Of a DNA stretch of 64,000 nucleotides, positions 58,193 through 64,000 are shown piece after piece. Source of the DNA: Pyronema omphalodes (Eukaryota; Ascomycota; Pezizomycetes; Pezizales; Pyronemataceae); NCBI GenBank assembly GCA_024516155.1, contig JAJJXM010000037.1, positions 186,001 through 250,000 on the forward strand. The letters run 5' to 3'. Below the pieces are notes generated by a model that saw only the letters and a list, made by a program, of their open reading frames with translations, was not told the origin of the DNA and searched no databases. How positions within the stretch are numbered: the first letter of the stretch is position 1; every line of letters starts with the position of its first letter. The translations under genes were made by a program, and so were the position numbers.

Positions 58193-59120
58193 TTATTTCT
58201 TCTCCTCCTTCTTCTCCTCAGGCTCCGGGGTAGGGAGCTTGAAGCTCTGAGGGGACATATCCCGACCCTCACCAACCTGCTCCCAGACGGAGCTTCCACC
58301 CTGGAAGTTTCTGAAAGCCTGAGTCATCTCCAAAGGCTCGATAACGACTCTCTTCTTCTCCTCGTCGAATCTGACCTCAGTGTAACCGGTAAGAGGGAAA
58401 TCCTTTCTGAGAGGGTGACCATCAAATCCATAGTCGGTCATGATTCTTCTCAAGTCGGGGTGTCCAACAAAGTGAATTCCGAACAAATCATATGCCTCTC
58501 TCTCATACCAATTTGCTCCATCGTACAAGTCACAAATCGAAGGAACGGGAGTGGTCTCGTCGGCGTAGGTCTTGACACGGATACGAGAGTTGTGCTTAAT
58601 GGACAACAAGTTGTAGACAACCTCGAAACGCTGGTCGCGGGTAGGGTAGTCGACTCCTGCAATGTCGGAAACCTGGGTGTACTGCGCGGCGGTGTGGTAC
58701 TTCAAGAAGGTGAAGACGGGAATGACGGAGGAGGGAGCGATGTGAATGGTGAGCTCATCTTTCCAGACGGAGAATTGCTGGATGTGCTTGGGCAAGGCGG
58801 CGATTAGGTATTTTCCGTAGTGGTGGAGGGCTTCGGTAGCGGGGAGGTGCTTGTCGGCGGGGTTGACAACGGGGGCGGAGAGAGGTCCAACGGCTGGGGT
58901 GGGTTAGTGAGCCGCGGTCATGCTATGAAACGCTTTGGGGAACTTCAATGGGCGTCATGGGAATAGGGCACGTACGGGGACGCTTGGAGGCGCGGGGGTC
59001 GGGGAGATGGGATCCGTCCGGGCGCTCGGTTCCAGCAAAGTAGCTGCGGGCGAGAATTGGGCGAGCAGCGAGGAGGCTGCGGGAAAGACGCCCGGTGTTG
59101 GAGGCGAGACGGAGAGCCAT
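58193..59120 (-). CDS. NADH dehydrogenase (complex I) 30-kDa subunit
   Basis: Exons 58976-59120 and 58193-58893 give 281 aa. The N-terminal 30 residues ([21 protein letters not shown]) are Arg/Ser/Ala-rich without acids, a mitochondrial presequence. The mature part has the family signature at about 179-202, [20 protein letters not shown], then [21 protein letters not shown]. The protein belongs to the peripheral arm (Q module) of respiratory complex I in the mitochondrial matrix, equivalent to bacterial NuoC and human NDUFS3. It ends in a Glu/Lys-rich tail. The intron uses GTACGT..CCCAG in phase. It is divergent with the NOT4 gene, with 721 bp between their start codons. Confidence 0.95.
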
Positions 59121-59841
59121 GGTGTTGGTGATGATGGTGGGGGTTGTCTTGCACTGTCGCCGGAGTTGGGGAGCGCTTGATAGGTTGCTGCCGTGATACT
59201 CGACATCATTCAGGCGCTTGGATGGTTCGGGTAATGCCGGTAAAATAACGATTGGATGGTTAATTTATCTACTTTAGGTAATTTCTGCTAGCACAAAATG
59301 ATTCAATTAGGAAATATTTAATTTGATGCGGTTAGCGAGATTGGATGAATCAAGGTTTCTGTTACGATTGGTAGATCTGATGACTAAGAGAGCCAAGCCT
59401 TAAACCCTGTCAGCCGGGGAACGGCCACTGCCTGCTGGTCTTGTCACGACCGCTCCCAAGCCCACTCGATCGATTCGCAGTTCCCCAGAAAGAAGCCAAA
59501 GCAATTCGCTGTTACCGACCAACTCTGCTCGACCATTTCCAACACTTGTCACCAAGTCAACCATCAACCAACGCAACAGCCTCGAGCCGTGAAGCAGAGC
59601 CTCCGTTTAACCTCACCCTCGACACTTCTCAACCCCACACTCCACCCACCGCAACCCACCCTACTTGCCTACTGCTCTTCTACAGCACACCTCCCCCGTC
59701 TATCCGCAACCCACTACTCTCCCATCCACCACCACCTGTTCATCACCGACTATTCAAACCTGTGTTTCATCGGTTGCTACACTCAACCGTACCTGCATCT
59801 TTTCTTAAGCGAACAGAAAAGCCCCGCACGCCACAGTTACC
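59121..59841. promoter_or_regulatory. Divergent promoter region, complex I gene / NOT4
   Basis: Lies between two start codons pointing outward. The right half (59400-59841) is C/A-rich, typical of a fungal 5' leader; the plus-strand frames there are leader artefacts. No specific element identified. Confidence 0.5.
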
Positions 59842-62579
59842 ATGTCGCGTTTACAGCAAGATACCTTTATTGACGAGGATGAGGAAGAATGCTGGTACGA
59901 AACAGGTCCTATCTAAAGCAAAGCTATCTTCCAGGAGTACTAACAGTATCTGTAAAGCCCCCTCTGTGTTGAGGAGTTTGACGTTCAAGATCGTAATTTC
60001 AGACCTTGTCCTTGTGGTTACCAAGTAAGTAGCTGTCACCCCCACTACCGATAACCTACGACATCTTCTGACTCTCTAACTAGATTTGTCAATTCTGTTT
60101 CAACAACATCAGGTCTAACCTCAACGGCTTGTGTCCCGCATGTCGTAGACCCTATCGCGATGAAACAATCGAGTACAAGATCATAACTGCAGAGGAGTAT
60201 GAATACCCGTGTACCGGCCTGAACAGTTACTAACTACCATCTCCAACAGACTCAAAGCCGAAGATGCAAAGAAAAAGCGAGCTGCAAACGAAAAACGCAA
60301 ACACGAGGCAGCTAAGCGCGAGATTGAGCTTCTTAATCGCAAACACTTATCTGGGCTTAGAGTTATTCAGCGCAACTTGGTCTATGTCACCGGTCTTAAC
60401 CCGACGGTGAAAGAGGACGAGCTCCTGCAGACACTGCGTGGACATTCCTACTTTGGACAGTACGGAAAGATTCTCAAAATTGTGGTCAACAAACGTACTG
60501 CTCAAGAAAGACATGGCCAAATGCAAAGTTACCAACACGATTCTCAAGGACTCGGCGTCTATGTAACTTTTTCAAGCAAGGAAGAAGCTGAACGTTGCAT
60601 TAAATCGGTTGACAACACCGACAACGGGGGGCGTACTTTGAGGTATGTTGGATTGGCGGTATAACTAATGCAGGTACGGAGCTGACCCGGTGAATAGAGC
60701 TACTTACGGTACTACCAAATACTGCTCGGCCTACCTCCGCAACGAGGCTTGTCCTAATAAGAGCTGTATGTTCTTACACGAACCCGGTGAGGAAGCTGAA
60801 TCCTTCAGTCGTCTGGAGCTTTCCAACGCAAATACGTCTCGACAGAACAATCAGACAAATACTCGGGAGCAACAGCAACCTTACGGGCACCAACCACAGC
60901 CTTCCAGACCTCCACCAAGGGAGCACCACCACCCGCCCACGCTTACCCATCATGACAGCTCAAGCTCTCTGACGAGGGCTAGTGCCTCGCATGGCGCTAG
61001 TTCTTCCGGGGGTGACGATGGTCACTCGGCTTTGCCATCAACGGCTAATTGGGCTAAGAACCCGCCGACTCCGGCGTCACGCCCAGCTTCCCTTGTGCAT
61101 TCATTAAGTAATAATCATTTACCACCTAAGGTTTCAACTCCAGCACCTAAGGAAGTACCACCTTCTCCGCTGTCTCAGAAGGTACAAACTGCCAGGAAAG
61201 CAGAGGACAGCAAAAAGACCGCTGCGGAACGTACCAAACCTACGCCCCAGGCTGCTTCAACTCCTTCAAAAACTCCTCCGCCTGCTGCGGACAAGAAGTC
61301 CAATGCAAAGTCAGTTGGAGTTATTGGACAGCCTGCACCCGCACCTGAACCAAAGAAAGTTGTCGCACCACCTCCGCCTCCTCCCGTGCAAGAACCTGAA
61401 CCCGAACCAGCTCCTCGCGCGCCTACTCCTGCTCCTAAGCCCAAGAGACGTGCTGAGCCTATTACTCCTAACTACCTCGCGGATCACAAGGCGAGAATGA
61501 CCGCCATGCAGAAGGCTATGACCGAGGCGAGCTTCAAGTTTATTTTGGATCTTTCCACCTTAAGTGAGAAAGAAATTGAGGTGCTTGAGAAACTTGCACC
61601 CATGTTCGATTCCCAGGGAGGCCGCAAGAGACGCCTACGTGAGAAGCAGCAGGCAAAGAAGGCCCAGCCTAGCGATTCTGGCAGCGATGATATTCGTGAG
61701 CCTGTTCAGCAACAGCCCATTGGAGCCATCAATCCTCCACCAATGAGCATTCCCGCACGTGGCCTTACTCCTCTTCAGCACCAGCAGTTGATGGCCGGGG
61801 AGGGATCCGCAGCACAACGTCAGGCCATGGCACTGCAGGAGTCTCTTCAACAGGCCGGTGTTCTTCGATCTCAGACTCCCCACAGCATCCTTCAGCAGAT
61901 GGCGGGCCAGCAGGGATTCAACAACTTCCAGAACAGCCAAGGCCCTATGGCACCACCTCAGGGACACGGTCACACTCGCCAGTCTTCCCGCTACACCTTC
62001 GCCAACGAGAACCCCTTGGCTGGCACCAACGTCAACGCTAGAAGCAACGCCGCTCATATGGCTGAGCAGCAGCGTATGATGCCCTCGCAACAAGGATTGC
62101 CTCACCAGCAACTTGCTCAGATGTACGGTGGAGCACCTGGACTCGGCGGATCGTTGATGGGAACTGCACCTCCTCCCGGCCTTAAGAGCGCCCCCACCCC
62201 TCCGGCTCCCGGCCTCGGTGGTATTCCCATGGGAAACATGCCCGGACTCGGACAGTTCTCCAACATGGGCCTTAAAACAGAAAGTGAGAACATTTTATTG
62301 AAAGAGTTGTTGTCTGGAAGCGCCTCGCGATTGGGCGGAATGAGGGGTGTCGACGGGAAGCGTAATGTCCCATTATCTGCCAGAGGCAACCCCGGATATA
62401 CTAATCGGGGTGGTGTAGTGGAGAACTATGGCGACCCAAGCATCCTTCAGGCCCGCGTCGCACAACAGCCCCCATCAATGCAACACCAGCAGAACCTACA
62501 AGCCGGACATGGTCAGCCAGGTGGGTACAATCCCAGCTTGAACTACTACGTCAGCGCCCAGGCATCTGGTAGATGGTAG
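59842..62579 (+). CDS. NOT4/MOT2-type E3 ubiquitin ligase of the CCR4-NOT complex
   Basis: Five phase-consistent exons, 59842-59894, 59958-60024, 60084-60196, 60250-60642 and 60698-62579, give 835 aa. A C4C4 RING covers about 17-65 (CCPLC...CPCGY, QICQFC, CPACRRPY). A basic coiled stretch (80-110) leads to an RRM (about 119-205, NLVYVTGL...GVYVTF). A CCCH finger (C218, C227, C232, H236) follows in TTKYCSAYLRNEACPNKSCM. The remainder is Pro/Gln-rich with a conserved helix around KFILDLSTLSEKEIEVLEK. The family ubiquitinates stalled-ribosome and other targets and sits in the cytoplasmic deadenylase complex. Intron 4 was placed to restore GGRTLRATYGTTKYC; an alternative nearer acceptor would leave a 31-nt intron. 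Confidence 0.93.
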
Positions 62580-63351
62580 GTGGGTAGGATTTATTTCCTT
62601 CAGGCTCGGCCAGGCTAGGCCTTATACCACAAACGATATGGGCAGACAGACGCACGCAGACGATCAGACGATTTCATGTTTTATTTTTTTTTCTTTGATT
62701 TTTTTTTTCATTTCTTTTCTTTCATTTGCTTTTCTTCTGCCTCTGTTGCGGAATTAATTCTGATTTATTTCCTTTGCTTTCTGTCGGCGTTGCGGTTTTG
62801 CTCTACATGGCTGTGAGTTTGTTTTCTATTTTTGTTTTCTCTTTTCAATTCCTTGTTAACGGTGGTTTTTTTTTAATCCTGTATAACTGTTTGGGTATGG
62901 CCGCCTACCATCTATTCAGAAGGATCTTTTGGTGTGATTATTTTCCTTGCGTTCTTGTCTAATGCTGTTTTTGGCATCTTTACGAGGCAATTAATGTATG
63001 CGACGTCTGAGGGAGGTATGAGTAGTTTACTCGATTTCATGTATCTGGTTCATCTTCCTCTTGCATCTTTTCCTTGCAACAGCAGTATTGGTTCCTCAGG
63101 GAATTATAACTGCGAGAGGTCGATATCCGAGGAATCTACTAAACATTATCTTTTCCTCCAATGTCTCTATGATTACTTGATGGGGGTCTATGTGAAATAG
63201 CGTCTCCTGTTACTTTGTGTGTGGGATTGTCTGTCTGCCGATATCGTTTCTTAACATTACAGCTTCCTGGCCTGCCTGAACTGGATCGAATCTCCTACCT
63301 ACCCACCTTTTCCTACCTATCCTGTGTGCTGCTCGCGGTGGTGAGTAATGT
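62580..63351. other. 3' region of NOT4-type gene, T-rich
   Basis: T-rich sequence with poly-T runs (62685-62720) fits a 3' UTR and intergenic spacer. A CATTACAG at 63254-63261 looks like a splice acceptor, so part of this could be an intron of the next gene. Confidence 0.45.
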
Positions 63352-64000
63352 ATGATGCTGAGACTTGAAATAGGTAATATCGAAGGAACCGCAACCGCAA
63401 CTAGCACAGCACCTGGAACACCGGCCCCTGCTCTCGCCTCCCCAATTGTGCCCGTATCAGAGGAAGATTTTCCTGCTCTCACGCCCGTTGCACCTGCCAA
63501 AACCATTGCGCCTAAAACTGCTACCTCTAAGAAAGAAAAGCGGAAAGCCAAGGCCGCTGCAGCTAAAGAAGAGGCAGAAAGATTGGAGGCCGAGAAGCTT
63601 GAGGCGGAGAAGGAAAGACTTGCCAATGCCGCTCCTGCACAAACTGCAACTCCCGTTGTGGCTACTGCTTCGGCTCCCACTCCCACCGTTGCATCGGCTA
63701 CTGTTCCTGCTACTCCTGTGAGAACACGCCTCGTTACACCTGCACCTAGCCCTATGCCAGCTCGGGTTGTTACACCTGCACCTAACCCATCTCGCATTGC
63801 TACTCCTAACCCCTCCTCAACTCCTGAGCCTGTGCAAACCGTATGGGGTACGCCTGTTGTACCGGCCCCTGTTGCCGAATTGAAGGCGCCTGCTACGCCT
63901 ATTGGTGCACGTACCTTGCGTATTGCTTCTATCGCCTCCGTTGCTTCCGCTGCTCCCAGCATTAAGGACAGCACCGACTTTTCGGATACCGCATCAGTAC
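63352..64000 (+). CDS. Ala/Pro-rich ORF with coiled segment, partial at right edge
   Basis: Open from ATG 63352 to the window edge (216 codons, no stop). The protein has an Ala/Thr/Pro-rich start, a SEEDFPAL motif and then a charged Lys/Glu/Ala helix (KKEKRKAKAAAAKEEAERLE). Repeated TPAPxP segments and IKDSTDFSDTAS follow. The style resembles the long C-terminal regions of NOT4-type proteins in some ascomycetes, but I could not join it to the upstream gene: the one donor near 62575 in phase would create a stop. It may be a separate gene, possibly with upstream exons. The function is unknown. Confidence 0.5.
   Translation, partial: MMLRLEIGNIEGTATATSTAPGTPAPALASPIVPVSEEDFPALTPVAPAKTIAPKTATSKKEKRKAKAAAAKEEAERLEAEKLEAEKERLANAAPAQTATPVVATASAPTPTVASATVPATPVRTRLVTPAPSPMPARVVTPAPNPSRIATPNPSSTPEPVQTVWGTPVVPAPVAELKAPATPIGARTLRIASIASVASAAPSIKDSTDFSDTASV

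Noticed and set aside
60643..60673. 31-nt ultra-short intron in the NOT4-type gene
   Set aside because: A later acceptor at 60697 gives a normal 55-nt intron with a branch point and restores the family sequence LRATYGTTKYC.

Overview
The window reads as nuclear DNA of a filamentous ascomycete, most likely a leotiomycete of the Helotiales (Botrytis/Sclerotinia relatives). Genes carry short GT-AG introns of about 50-240 nt, several with clear CTAAC-type branch points. The conserved products (NOT4, a Yap1-type bZIP, the complex I 30-kDa subunit, an Fmp52-like protein, a DUF2433 protein) and the plant cell-wall exopolygalacturonase all fit. The genus is an inference; I had no search tool. Gene models below were assembled exon by exon by matching reading frame and splice phase. 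Ten genes are well supported or coherent, and an eleventh runs off the right edge.

Layout. 1-2.9 kb is pyrimidine-rich, microsatellite-laden sequence. 2.9-10.2 kb holds three minus-strand genes: a DUF2433 metallophosphoesterase-like protein with an RGG tail, an Fmp52-like NAD(P)-binding protein and a secreted GH28 exopolygalacturonase. 10.2-31 kb is an AT-rich accessory island with decayed transposons, dispersed 5S rRNA-like units and duplicated non-coding blocks. It carries two plus-strand genes: a C2H2-type zinc-finger protein and an NLR-type receptor (Helo-like N-terminus, NACHT, 11 ankyrin repeats). 31-34.5 kb returns to ordinary genes on the minus strand: an SPF30-type Tudor splicing factor and a small Ala-rich protein. 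34.5-48.5 kb is a gene desert with strand-biased heptamer and nonamer arrays, MITE-like elements and another 5S-like unit. 48.5-51 kb holds the Yap1-type oxidative-stress regulator with both Cys-rich domains intact. 51-58 kb is again empty and repeat-rich. 58.2-62.6 kb has a divergent pair, the complex I 30-kDa subunit (minus) and the NOT4 E3 ligase (plus), and a partial Ala/Pro-rich ORF closes the window.

The most interesting content is the accessory island. The NLR has nearly identical 33-residue ankyrin repeats whose differences fall mainly at a few fixed positions, the pattern described for fast-evolving fungal STAND receptors. Two copies of a palindromic GGGG/CCCC element lie about 480 bp apart upstream of it. 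Around it is a non-autonomous DNA-transposon family with hAT-like ends; one copy keeps a perfect 8-bp target-site duplication and sits beside a fragment of an older MITE.

The genes do not form one pathway. DUF2433, Fmp52-like, SPF30, complex I, NOT4 and Yap1 are housekeeping or stress functions, exopolygalacturonase serves pectin breakdown outside the cell, and the NLR and zinc-finger genes are accessory loci.
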